From positions 3,606 through 47,132 of the forward strand of contig PMTV01000024.1 in the NCBI GenBank assembly GCA_003167215.1: a stretch of 43,527 nt of DNA, given 5' to 3'. Shown here piece after piece: positions 17,263 through 25,521 of the stretch; position 1 is the stretch's first letter; every line of letters begins with the position of its first letter. The position numbers and the translations under genes are program-made. Under the pieces are notes generated by a model. It was not told where the DNA came from and did not search any database. It was given only the letters and a program-made list of their open reading frames with translations. The DNA comes from Acidobacteriota bacterium (GTDB taxonomy: Bacteria; Acidobacteriota; Terriglobia; Acidiferrales; UBA7541).

Positions 17263-17290
17263 AGTATAACGATAAGCCGGTCTATCCCAA
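17263..17290 (-). promoter_or_regulatory. Promoter of the PsiE-like gene
   Basis: On the minus strand TTGGGA (17290-17285), a 16-bp spacer and TATACT (17268-17263). The predicted transcription start falls at or next to the GTG at 17257. Confidence 0.5.
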
Positions 17291-17431
17291 AGCGAGAACG
17301 TCGATGCGCTGTCGGCTGGTCTTCCGTACAGGTAACCCGGGCGATACGCTTGATATGGGAGGGCGTTGACCGCGCCGGACGGGGGACATACCGTTGTCTT
17401 AAGGTTCTGAAGCTCCAGAACGGAGACAACG

Positions 17432-18178
17432 ATGAGCGACGTGCGCGAGAATAGTGTGTCACCGAAATCCTTGCCTGCAGAGGCGGCCGTTTACACACCG
17501 AGTTGGCAGTCTCGAACCCTAGTGTTTCCTGGAACCGCGGTTGGATTGCTGATTCTGGCGCTGAACCTCGCGCCGGCCGCGCTCGGTCAATCGCAATCAA
17601 CGACTCCTTCAGCGGCGACAGCTCCGGCCGCGGCGCAGGCGCAAACCAAAGCAGCTTCGCAATCCGAGCCGCAAATGCAGGACCAATCGGCCCCGGCGCA
17701 GGAATCGTTGGCAGACGCTGCACGTAAAGCGAAAGCGCAAAAAACCAATTCAGCGACCAAGGTTTATACCGAGGATAAGTTGTCCGGGCTATCGGGCCAT
17801 GGAGTTTCCTCTGTGGGGTCGGGGAGTTCGGGCGGAGCTTCAGCCGGTCCAGGAAATTCATATGCCAACTCAGGCGGGAACGCTGGTGCGTCATCTGGAA
17901 AAAATGACGAACAGTACTGGCGGGGCAGAGCGCAAGGCATCCGAGATCAAATGGCTCAGTTGGACCAGCAAATCGCCGGAATTCAGGAAGAGATCAAGGC
18001 GAAAGGCGCTGTCACCATCGATCCCATGAGTGGGGCGTCTGCGGGCGTAATTTATATTGAGGATCGGAACCGCCAGATCAAGGACATCGAAGGGCAAAAA
18101 GCCAAGCTGCAAGATCAGCTGGAAGCCCTGGCGGAAGATGGGCGCAAAGCCGGCGCGGATTCCGGCTGGTTCCGCTGA
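17432..18178 (+). CDS. Secreted Ala/Gln-rich coiled-coil protein, RKAGxDSGWxR family
   Basis: A 248-aa protein; CGGAG lies 6 nt before the ATG. A 30-residue N-terminal stretch precedes a hydrophobic segment (about 31-52, ending PAALGQSQ), so it is exported or anchored. Then come an Ala/Gln/Ser-rich linker, a motif ESLADAARKAKAQ...KVYTEDKLS, a Gly/Ser-rich spacer, and a coiled coil (about 155-240) ending RKAGADSGWFR. The same two motifs in the same order occur in the protein at 27817-28464, so they are paralogues. No enzyme motif is present; an envelope structural or scaffold role is likely but unproven. It is convergent with the permease gene at 18343. Confidence 0.75.
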   Translation: MSDVRENSVSPKSLPAEAAVYTPSWQSRTLVFPGTAVGLLILALNLAPAALGQSQSTTPSAATAPAAAQAQTKAASQSEPQMQDQSAPAQESLADAARKAKAQKTNSATKVYTEDKLSGLSGHGVSSVGSGSSGGASAGPGNSYANSGGNAGASSGKNDEQYWRGRAQGIRDQMAQLDQQIAGIQEEIKAKGAVTIDPMSGASAGVIYIEDRNRQIKDIEGQKAKLQDQLEALAEDGRKAGADSGWFR

Positions 18179-18316
18179 GACCACATGGAAAGACTACACC
18201 TGCTACTTTTGATGAGAAGCTGGCTTCTGGCTATCTGCGCCGTGAAGGCGGCAAGTATGCTCGCGCCGATGAGAGCGAAAGCCATTCGAGCCTGGAATCA
18301 AAATCAGCGCTGACGA

Positions 18317-18343
18317 ACCGCTTGATTCAAAGTATTAAGCGGT
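18317..18343. terminator. Possible bidirectional terminator between convergent genes
   Basis: ACCGCTT (18317-18323) and AAGCGGT (18337-18343) form a 7-bp stem with a 13-nt loop. It lies between the convergent coiled-coil gene and the permease gene and touches the permease stop codon. No T-run on either strand, so support is limited. Confidence 0.3.
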
Positions 18344-20787
18344 CATTCATGCCGAAGCGCGACTAACGGATCTACTCGCGCGGCACGGCGAGCGGGCAGC
18401 CAGCAAGCCAGAAGTCCGGTAATCAGCAGCACAAGCTGTACACACGCGAGAGTCCAAGGATCGTAAGGCGAAACTCCCCAGAGCTGCGTCGCGATGATTT
18501 TTCCCAATGCGACGTTGGCGAGCAATCCCAGCCCCACCCCGATGGCCACCAGCCGGAGGCCCATGCGAATTACCATGACGAGCACATCGGAGCCCTCCGC
18601 ACCGAGGGCCATGCGGATACCGATTTCCTGGGTACGCTGCGCCGTGGTGTAGGCGAGCACGCTGTAAACGCCGATGGTCACCAGGATCAGCCCGATGGAG
18701 GCAAAGATGATCATCAGCGTGAAGCCGAACCGCGGGCCGGCGTAGGAGAACTGGCTGATGTAGCCCTCCAGGGTGCCGGTGAGTGTGAGCGCGACGTTGG
18801 AGTCAGTGGCCCAGATTTCGTGGCGCACGGCATTCATCATGGAGAGAGGATCTTGCGTGGTGCGAACCATAATGCCGCGGAATGCCGATCCGGTGACAGT
18901 ATACGGCACCCAGATTTCCGGCCCGACCGGATCTTGGAGGCCGCGATTCTTGAGGTCGGCGACTACCCCTACGATCTCGAACGTCGGGTCCGCCACCTTA
19001 TCGTCGAATTCAGAAAGTTGCGCGATGCGCACGCGATCGCCGATGGGATTCTCTGCGGGCAAGTATCGCTTCACGAACGCCTGATTCACTACGGCGAGTT
19101 TGCGGGCGTCATTGACCTCCGGTTCGGTAAAAGGTCTGCCATCGAGAAACTGGATTTTGAGAACGGGGAAGTAACCTTCGCTACAGAGTTGGAACATGGC
19201 GTTCCATTTCTCCGAGTGCGTCTTCCCAGGGATATCGATGTCGCTGACTAATCCGCCGTAGGGAGGAAGATCGCTCGTCTCAGTGGCTGCGACAACACCC
19301 GGCAAGGCTTTCAAGCGCTGTAGTAATGGGCGGTAAAAACCAGCCAGCTGGTCCGCGGTTTTGTAGCGCTCTGCCGGGAGAGGCAATCGCGCGACGAGGA
19401 TATGGTCCGGTTGGAAGCCGAGATGCACTTCGCGGAGAGCCATAAAGCTCCGCATCAAAAGGCCCGCCGCTACCAGAAGCGTGAGCGAAAGCGCGACCTC
19501 CGTGACCACGAGTGCATTACGGAATTTTCCGTGGCGGAAACCGCCGCTGAAACCTTTGCCGGTGTCGCGCAGCGGCTCGTTCAAGTCTTTTCGGGCGGCC
19601 TTCAGCGCCGGGGCTAAGCCAAAGATCAGCGCAGTAACGATCGCTACAGCCAGCGTGAAGAGTAGAACGGTCGTGTTCAGTCGGATGACCGCTTCCGAGG
19701 GGATAATGTCCTGCGGCACGAGCGCCACGATGAATTTCAAACCAACCCATGCCAGCAACGCTCCCAGTAGTGCGCCGCTCAGCGCTAGAATCAGGCTCTC
19801 CACGAGAAGCTGGCTAATCAAACGGCGACGGTTCGCGCCAAGCGCGGAGCGAATAGCAAATTCTTTCTCGCGAGTTGTGGCTCGGGCCAGAAGAAGATTC
19901 GCCACGTTTCCGCAACCGATTAATAGGAGCAAACCGACGGCGGAAAGCACGAGATAAAGAGTTTTGCTGAATTGCCCGACGACCATATCCGCCAGCGAGT
20001 GAATTTCGACGGTAAAGTGTTTTGGATAATCTTTGGGGTAAACGGTTGCGAGCTGCTTGGCCACGACAGTCAAATCTGCTTCGGCTTGCTTCACCGAAAC
20101 GCCGTGCTTTAGGTGGCCCAAGAAAAACCAATAACGCGTGAACGCTCCGGATCGGTCCTTCGCCGCAGCCGCGCGGCTGGGCTTCTCGGGAATCCACGCT
20201 TCAGCATCGCCCCATGAGAAGCGCGGGGGCATGATGCCGATCAGCGTTCGCGACGTGCCATTCAGGACGAAATTCTTGTTCAGGATAGCTGGATCGGCGC
20301 CAAAGTCTTTGACCCAGGTCTTGTAGCGCAGAACGAAAACAGGAGGCGCGCCCGGCTCATAATCCGCCGGCTGCATTACTCGGCCCAGGAGCGCAGGCAT
20401 GCCGAAAAATTCAAACGTCCCCGGCGTGACGTAATCTCCCTGGAAGCGTAGCGTGCCCTCGCCGGCCCGGTATAGGAGGTCCACACTGTCGTCGCCGATG
20501 GCGCGGTCGAATACACGATTCTGCGCGACGTAATCCGGAAATTCGGGCCCGCTGAAGTCGCCGCGCCCGCCAGACTCTTCTCTCTCGGTGTCGTGGATCC
20601 GTATGGCCATGAAGCGTTGCGCATCGGGGTAAGGAAACGGCTCCATCAGAATGTTTTCGATAACGCTGAAAATCGCGGTGGAGGCTCCAATTCCCAGAGC
20701 CAGGGTGAGGACTGCAACGAGGGCGAAGGCGGGTGCCTTCCTTAAAGTCCTGAGTGCATACCGGATATCCTGTGCGAGTGTTTCCAT
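18343..20787 (-). CDS. ADOP-type ABC transporter permease without prefix domain
   Basis: An 814-aa permease with the duplicated MacB/FtsX layout. A first membrane segment (about 17-40) leads into a MacB-type periplasmic domain; membrane segments with GCGNVANLLLARATTREKEFAIRSALGA follow. After a second periplasmic domain, the C-terminal block has TAQRTQEIGIRMALGAEGSDV and ends PARRAARVDPLVALRHE. It starts at METLAQDIRYALRTLRKAPAF, so it lacks the 75-residue prefix domain of the permease at 13879, whose matching segment begins near its residue 75. AAGG precedes the ATG by 4 nt. No ATPase or PadR gene is adjacent. Export of an unknown compound is inferred from the family. Confidence 0.92.
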   Translation of the reverse strand: METLAQDIRYALRTLRKAPAFALVAVLTLALGIGASTAIFSVIENILMEPFPYPDAQRFMAIRIHDTEREESGGRGDFSGPEFPDYVAQNRVFDRAIGDDSVDLLYRAGEGTLRFQGDYVTPGTFEFFGMPALLGRVMQPADYEPGAPPVFVLRYKTWVKDFGADPAILNKNFVLNGTSRTLIGIMPPRFSWGDAEAWIPEKPSRAAAAKDRSGAFTRYWFFLGHLKHGVSVKQAEADLTVVAKQLATVYPKDYPKHFTVEIHSLADMVVGQFSKTLYLVLSAVGLLLLIGCGNVANLLLARATTREKEFAIRSALGANRRRLISQLLVESLILALSGALLGALLAWVGLKFIVALVPQDIIPSEAVIRLNTTVLLFTLAVAIVTALIFGLAPALKAARKDLNEPLRDTGKGFSGGFRHGKFRNALVVTEVALSLTLLVAAGLLMRSFMALREVHLGFQPDHILVARLPLPAERYKTADQLAGFYRPLLQRLKALPGVVAATETSDLPPYGGLVSDIDIPGKTHSEKWNAMFQLCSEGYFPVLKIQFLDGRPFTEPEVNDARKLAVVNQAFVKRYLPAENPIGDRVRIAQLSEFDDKVADPTFEIVGVVADLKNRGLQDPVGPEIWVPYTVTGSAFRGIMVRTTQDPLSMMNAVRHEIWATDSNVALTLTGTLEGYISQFSYAGPRFGFTLMIIFASIGLILVTIGVYSVLAYTTAQRTQEIGIRMALGAEGSDVLVMVIRMGLRLVAIGVGLGLLANVALGKIIATQLWGVSPYDPWTLACVQLVLLITGLLACWLPARRAARVDPLVALRHE

Positions 20788-20970
20788 ATAGCCTTACGTA
20801 CGACGGGGTTTTCCGCTGCCACAAAGACATATTGAAACATAAATTGTTCGACGCAGGCGCGCCAAATAGGTTGTTTGGGCCGGCATCCGGCGGAGGACTA
20901 AAGTGCTGCCGGTGGCCGCAGGGAAACGAGCCGGTTTGCGGATTCTTGGCACCAATGCGAGAATACCTTC
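20788..20970. promoter_or_regulatory. Divergent promoter region (permease / FKBP isomerase)
   Basis: 183 bp between divergent starts. On the plus strand TTGCGG, 17 bp, then TGC-GAGAAT (20959-20964) is a plausible extended -10 ending 6 nt before the FKBP ATG, which has no ribosome site. For the permease side no clear promoter was found. Confidence 0.3.
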
Positions 20971-21795
20971 ATGAAAAAACTATTGATCACGGCGGTAGCA
21001 ATATTGGCGGCAGGCATCATATCGGCTGGGAATGCGATGGCACAGCAGACTCCCGCGTCGAGTCCTTCACAAGCACCTCCTGCTCCGGCGTCACAAGCGC
21101 CTGCTACGAAGGCACCAGCGGCTGCAGGGACCGCTCATCATGCGACTGCGGCGAAAAGCGCGGCGCCCTTGGTGCTGAAAACGGATAAAGATAAAGCCAG
21201 CTACGCCCTCGGCATGAATATGGGGAAGGGCCTGCAAAAGGACGCTGTAGACATTGACCCGAATATCTTCGCGCGGGGATTAAAAGACGGAATGGCCGGC
21301 GGCAAGACGCTGATGACGGAAGAAGAAGCGACGGCAGCGATAAACGTACTAAAGGCGGCAGTGAAGAAAAACCAGGAGGCAAAGATGCAGCTAGCCGGAG
21401 ATGCGAACAAGAAAGAAGGCGACGCATTTTTGGCCGCCAACAAAACGAAAGAAGGTGTGGTTACGCTACCGAGCGGCCTGCAATACAAAATTTTGACCGC
21501 AGGGGACGGGGCGAAGCCGACCGCGGCTGACTCCGTCGTCTGCAACTACAAGGGCACGCTCATTAACGGAAAAGAATTCGACGCTTCTTCCAAACATGGC
21601 GGGCCGGCGACGTTTCCAGTCGGCGGAGTGATTAAGGGATGGACGGAAGCACTGCAACTCATGCCAGTTGGATCGAAGTGGCAACTTTTTGTTCCGGCTG
21701 ACCTGGCCTATGGCCAGCGCGCCATGGGCCCCGATATAACGCCAGGAGCCACGCTGATTTTTGAGGTTGAGCTACTTTCAATCAAAGCCAAGTGA
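20971..21795 (+). CDS. FKBP-type peptidyl-prolyl isomerase (FkpA/Mip-like)
   Basis: A 274-aa periplasmic chaperone/isomerase. The signal peptide (residues 1-24, ending AMAQQ) is followed by an Ala/Pro-rich linker. An FKBP N-terminal dimerisation domain is at about 70-165 (DKASYALGMNMGKGLQKD, FARGLKDGMAGGKTLMTEEEA). The FKBP catalytic domain is at about 175-272 (VVCNYKGTLINGKEFDASS, FPVGGVIKGWTEALQLMPVGSKWQLFVPADLAYG, TLIFEVELLSI). Catalytic-pocket aromatic and Asp residues of the family (Y, F, D, W, Y) are present. It assists folding of exported proteins. There is no good ribosome site; the gene may be leaderless. It heads a plus-strand run that includes the Tat translocase genes. Confidence 0.93.
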   Translation: MKKLLITAVAILAAGIISAGNAMAQQTPASSPSQAPPAPASQAPATKAPAAAGTAHHATAAKSAAPLVLKTDKDKASYALGMNMGKGLQKDAVDIDPNIFARGLKDGMAGGKTLMTEEEATAAINVLKAAVKKNQEAKMQLAGDANKKEGDAFLAANKTKEGVVTLPSGLQYKILTAGDGAKPTAADSVVCNYKGTLINGKEFDASSKHGGPATFPVGGVIKGWTEALQLMPVGSKWQLFVPADLAYGQRAMGPDITPGATLIFEVELLSIKAK

Positions 21796-21856
21796 GAACT
21801 CGCGTTTAACAAACTGATGCGATAAACGGCTCTCCGCCGCGGGCGCGCTCGATTGT

Positions 21857-21886
21857 TTGACAGGCGCTGAGCCGTCTTCCTATTAT
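21857..21886 (+). promoter_or_regulatory. Near-consensus sigma-70 promoter of the tat genes
   Basis: TTGACA (21857-21862), 18-bp spacer, TATTAT (21881-21886). This is the best housekeeping promoter in the window. It would start transcription near 21893, giving a leader of about 67 nt before the TatA/B start. Confidence 0.65.
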
Positions 21887-21959
21887 GCAAAAACAGCGTT
21901 TAGAAAGCGCGTTGAGTATAAGCTACTACCGCGAGGCGAAGCGGCGCACGTAACCCCCT

Positions 21960-22502
21960 ATGTTCAGCATTCCACACCTGGTCATAATTTTCGTCGTAGT
22001 TCTGGTGGTATTCGGGCCAGAAAAGCTGCCGGAATTGGCGCGGAATCTCGGGAAGATCATGGGAGAATTCCGGCGCGCTACAGGAGACCTGCAGAATACG
22101 TTCGAAGGCCATCTTCGGGATATCGAGCGCGAGTCGAGCCTGCGCCAGACGGCTACGGGAGCGGGAACGACAATCGCTCCAGCCGTGCAGACTACAATCG
22201 CTCAGCCCCAAACGGATTTCGCCAGCGCGGCGGGAACTGTTCCCAGTGATGCGCCGCACGGTTGGACCGTGGCGCCCTCGAACCCATCTGCAGGAGAGAA
22301 TGCCGGGACGCCTGCGGATACTACGGCGGAAACGACCGGAGCGACGCAGGCGGACGCAAGCCATGCGCAGCCGGATGTGGTCAAACTGACGCGAGAGCCC
22401 TTGGTCAGTCCACCGGGCAAGAAAGCAGACTTAGACCAGGCGAGCGCAGCCGGCGCGCCCAAGCCAGTCCGCGCGAAGGGGAGCGATGGCGGCGCAAACT
22501 GA
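21960..22502 (+). CDS. tatB: Twin-arginine translocase subunit TatA/TatB
   Basis: A 180-aa protein. One N-terminal membrane helix (residues 5-19), the FGPEKLPELARNLG hinge, and an amphipathic helix (about 24-60) with GEFRRATGDLQNTFEGHL are the TatA/B layout. The Asp/Glu-rich amphipathic helix and long disordered Ala/Pro/Thr tail fit TatB better than TatA, but the two cannot be separated with certainty. It works with TatC at the inner membrane to export folded proteins. The last 17 bases overlap tatC, indicating one transcript. A strong promoter lies upstream. The ribosome site is weak. Confidence 0.88.
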   Translation: MFSIPHLVIIFVVVLVVFGPEKLPELARNLGKIMGEFRRATGDLQNTFEGHLRDIERESSLRQTATGAGTTIAPAVQTTIAQPQTDFASAAGTVPSDAPHGWTVAPSNPSAGENAGTPADTTAETTGATQADASHAQPDVVKLTREPLVSPPGKKADLDQASAAGAPKPVRAKGSDGGAN

Positions 22503-23319
22503 TCCGAAGGTGACGCCACCTGCTGCTAATTTGGCGTCTGCCGCCGACAAGGATCCGGGCGGGCGGATGTCTTTTTTTGAACACCTGGTGGAACTACGAA
22601 CGCGGCTGATTCACTCCGCGATTGCCATCGTGATTTGTACGGGAATCGGGCTGCTGCTATCGAAGCATTTCATTACGTTCATCGTGCAGCCGATGCACAT
22701 GGCGCTGCGTTCAGCGGGTCTGGCTGACAATCTTTACTACACGAGTCCCGCGGGCTACGTCAGCTTGGTAATTAATCTGGGGCTGTATCTGGGTATCGCC
22801 ATCGCGATGCCTTACGTTCTCTATCAAGTATGGCTGTTTGTAGCACCGGGACTTTTCAAGCACGAGCGCAACGCGGTGGCAGGATTCATCGTTTCTTCGA
22901 TGTTTCTCTTTCTGTGCGGGCTGGCGTTTGCGTATTTCATCATGCTGCCGACGACGCTGAAATTCCTGATTGGATTTGCAAATGAAGGGCCGATCAAGCC
23001 GCTGATCAGCATCAATGAATATTTTGATTTAACTTTGATGATTCTGTTGGGGCTGGGTCTGGTATTCGAGCTGCCCGTGCTCATTTTTATTCTTTCGCTG
23101 TTCGGAATCGTGACGCCGAAATTTTTGCTGAAGAATTTCAGATATGCGATGGTGATTATCACGGTTGCGGCGGCGATCATAACGCCCACGCCGGATGCCA
23201 CCACGATGCTGGTGTTCATGGCGCCGATGATCTTGCTGTATTTTCTCGGCGTGTTTGTTTCATACGTGGTGTTGAGGCGGAAGCAGGCTGCGGACGTAGC
23301 CACCGGGGAGGCGCACTAG
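22486..23319 (+). CDS. tatC: Twin-arginine translocase subunit TatC
   Basis: A 277-aa polytopic protein with six membrane segments. The family signature FFEHLVELRTRLIHS is at residues 29-43, followed by the expected pattern: PMPYVLYQVWLFVAPGL-like segment (IAMPYVLYQVWLF), a FAYFIMLPTTLKFL helix, and the FELPVLIFIL and TPTPDATTMLVFMAPMILLY helices. It is the receptor for twin-arginine signal peptides. The ATG lies inside the end of tatB with GGGGAG close upstream. An N-terminal 28-residue extension rich in Ala/Pro/Asp is unusual but harmless. The M28 peptidase gene starts on the next base after its stop. Confidence 0.96.
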   Translation: MAAQTDPKVTPPAANLASAADKDPGGRMSFFEHLVELRTRLIHSAIAIVICTGIGLLLSKHFITFIVQPMHMALRSAGLADNLYYTSPAGYVSLVINLGLYLGIAIAMPYVLYQVWLFVAPGLFKHERNAVAGFIVSSMFLFLCGLAFAYFIMLPTTLKFLIGFANEGPIKPLISINEYFDLTLMILLGLGLVFELPVLIFILSLFGIVTPKFLLKNFRYAMVIITVAAAIITPTPDATTMLVFMAPMILLYFLGVFVSYVVLRRKQAADVATGEAH

Positions 23320-24336
23320 ATGCCGAATACATGCCGCAGGTTCGTGTTCGCCGGTGTGCTGATCGCGGCGATCGGTGTTGCCGCGTGCAGCCACGATGGC
23401 TCGCGCTCGGAGGCCTCGGCAAGCGCTGCAACCACATCGCAGGCATCAGCAAGCCAAAATAGCGCGGCGGCGGCAAAACCCGCTGAATCAGCGCCGCCGG
23501 CCTCGCAGACGGGAGGGTTCGATGGCGCGAAAGCCTACGATCAGGTGGCCAAGATCGTGAGCTTCGGGCCGCGCCCGCCGGGGTCGGAAGGCATTCATCA
23601 CGTGCAGGATTACATTCACGGGCAACTGCAAAGCTTTGGGTGCACCGTGGATGAAGACGATTTTCACGCGTCCACGCCGACCGGATCCATCGCGATGAAG
23701 AACATCATTGCGAAAACACCCGGAACGGGGCAGGGAATTATTCTGCTGCTCACGCATTACGATTCGCTGGGCAGCGTGCCGAATTTTGTGGGCGCGGAGG
23801 ATAGCGCGTCGTCCACGGGAGTGATGCTTGAGATGGCACGCCTGCTCTGCGGCAAAAAACAGGCGAATGCCGTGTGGATCGCTTTTCTGGATGGCGAAGA
23901 AGCGATTATCGATTGGGACAAAGACAACGACCACACCTATGGGAGCCGTGAACTGTCGGCGAGCCTCGCAGTATCGGGAGATTTGAAGCGAGTGAAAGCC
24001 GCGATTCTTGCCGACATGATCGGCCAATACGGCCTGGAAATTCCGCGCGAATCGAATTCAACGAGGTGGCTTGTCGATCTGATTTGGAAGACGGCGGCGC
24101 ATCTGGGTTACCAGAATATTTTCGTGTCGCGTGAAGCGGGCTATTCGGACGATCACGAGCCGTTTCTGGCGCGCGGGGTGCCGACGGTGGATCTCATCGA
24201 CTATGATGGCTATCAGCAGCCGAAATACTGGCACACGGCGGAGGATACGCTCGATAAAGTAAGCCCGCGGAGTATTGCGATCGTGGGCCACGTGATTCTG
24301 GAATCCGTGGCTGAGCTCCAGAAGAAATTTCACTAA
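23320..24336 (+). CDS. M28-family peptidase / glutaminyl-cyclase-like lipoprotein
   Basis: A 338-aa protein starting immediately after the tatC stop. A lipoprotein signal peptide is evident (hydrophobic 9-22, lipobox VAAC with Cys23), followed by an Ala/Ser-rich linker. Metal-site motifs of the M28 fold are present: THYDSLG (His/Asp), AEDSASSTGVMLEMA, FLDGEEAIIDW, and a late His in YWHTAEDTLDKV. The FLDGEEA...DHTYGSRELS block and DDHEPFLARGVPTVDLIDY resemble glutaminyl-peptide cyclotransferases more than aminopeptidases. It probably acts on N-termini of exported proteins in the periplasm. Whether it cyclises Gln or cleaves peptides cannot be decided from sequence alone. Confidence 0.87.
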   Translation: MPNTCRRFVFAGVLIAAIGVAACSHDGSRSEASASAATTSQASASQNSAAAAKPAESAPPASQTGGFDGAKAYDQVAKIVSFGPRPPGSEGIHHVQDYIHGQLQSFGCTVDEDDFHASTPTGSIAMKNIIAKTPGTGQGIILLLTHYDSLGSVPNFVGAEDSASSTGVMLEMARLLCGKKQANAVWIAFLDGEEAIIDWDKDNDHTYGSRELSASLAVSGDLKRVKAAILADMIGQYGLEIPRESNSTRWLVDLIWKTAAHLGYQNIFVSREAGYSDDHEPFLARGVPTVDLIDYDGYQQPKYWHTAEDTLDKVSPRSIAIVGHVILESVAELQKKFH

Positions 24337-24410
24337 CGGTTATTTCCGAGAGTACAGTTGCGGCCCGTTCAGGCGGACTAGGCCGCTCGCGGTGCCAGTT
24401 TTCATTTCAA

Positions 24411-25514
24411 ATGCCGACCATCCGCATTCCATCCTCCCACGGCGCATATCGCGTGTTCTGTTCGCGCGGCGCCTTGGCGCGTGCAGAATCTGCGATCGAG
24501 GGACTGGGCGATTCGACAGGCACCTTCGTGCTTTCGTCACCGAACGTGTGGAGACATTGGGGGCGGACGCTCGCGAAGCGCGTTCGCGGAGTGCGCGCGA
24601 ACCGGACGTTTCTCTTCGATGACAGCGAATCGGCGAAAAACCTTGCAACAGTGGAATTGCTGTGTCGCGCGCTGAGCCAGGCTGGAGCGGACCGGCGCGC
24701 CGTGATCGTCGCGGTTGGCGGCGGCGTAGTGGGCGACGTTGCGGGTTTCACGGCGGCCAGCTATCTGCGCGGCGTGAGGCTGGTGCAAGTTCCCACCACG
24801 CTGGTCGCGCAAGTGGACAGCTCGGTGGGTGGCAAGACCGGCGTGAACCTGCCCGAAGGCAAAAATTTGGTGGGCGCGTTCTATCCGCCTCGCGCTGTGA
24901 TCGCCGATTTCGAGACGCTGGCAACGCTGCCGCATCGAGAATATCGATCGGGTCTGTACGAAATAATTAAATACGGCGCGATTGCGGATGCGGAGCTTTT
25001 CAGGTTCCTGGAGCGGCACATGTTGCCGCTGCTGCGGTGCGATCCAGCCGCACTGGCATGGGTGATTCCGCGGTGTATACGCATTAAGGCACGCGTCGTA
25101 GCGCAGGACGAGCGCGAAAGCGGGCTCCGTGAAATACTGAATTTCGGGCACACGTTTGGCCACGCGCTGGAGGCTGTCACCGGCTACCGGCGTTTTCTGC
25201 ACGGGGAAGCGATCGGCTGGGGACTATACGCCGCTACGCTGCTCGGGCTGGCAACGACGCGCATCCCGGAATCGGAAGCGACGCGTGTGATCCGGCTGGT
25301 GGCAAGCGTGGGGCCTTTGCCGCGTTTGGGCGCGATTCGAGCTGCGCAATTACGCCGTATTCTGGCGGGCGATAAAAAGGCGCGCGGCGGACGCGTGCGC
25401 TGGGTGCTTCCGCGGCGCATTGGAAAAGTACAGCGCGGTGTGGAGCTTCCGTGGAAGCTGATCGCGCGCACGATTTCGGAATTGGCGGAGATAGACGCGA
25501 AGGCCAGAGGTTAA
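24411..25514 (+). CDS. aroB: 3-dehydroquinate synthase
   Basis: A 367-aa enzyme converting DAHP to 3-dehydroquinate, the second step of the shikimate pathway. Diagnostic motifs are VGGGVVGDVAGFTAASYLRG (NAD-binding), PTTLVAQVDSSVGGKTGVN, KNLVGAFYPP, and the zinc/active-site elements YEIIKYG, NFGHTFGHALE and HGEAIGWG. Length is normal for the family. It follows the peptidase gene by 74 bp and precedes menG by 7 bp, so aromatic-precursor and quinone genes are co-transcribed; chorismate is a precursor of menaquinone, which makes the linkage sensible. Confidence 0.96.
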   Translation: MPTIRIPSSHGAYRVFCSRGALARAESAIEGLGDSTGTFVLSSPNVWRHWGRTLAKRVRGVRANRTFLFDDSESAKNLATVELLCRALSQAGADRRAVIVAVGGGVVGDVAGFTAASYLRGVRLVQVPTTLVAQVDSSVGGKTGVNLPEGKNLVGAFYPPRAVIADFETLATLPHREYRSGLYEIIKYGAIADAELFRFLERHMLPLLRCDPAALAWVIPRCIRIKARVVAQDERESGLREILNFGHTFGHALEAVTGYRRFLHGEAIGWGLYAATLLGLATTRIPESEATRVIRLVASVGPLPRLGAIRAAQLRRILAGDKKARGGRVRWVLPRRIGKVQRGVELPWKLIARTISELAEIDAKARG

Positions 25515-25521
25515 CAGCCGC

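Noticed and set aside
18185-18313. 42-codon ORF after the coiled-coil gene
   Set aside because: Weak ribosome site and no recognisable product; it is hydrophobic then basic, which could be chance. Left as non-coding.
21826-21875. ACGGCTC/GAGCCGT inverted repeat downstream of the FKBP gene
   Set aside because: 7-bp arms with a 36-nt loop that overlap the tat promoter; too weak to call a terminator.
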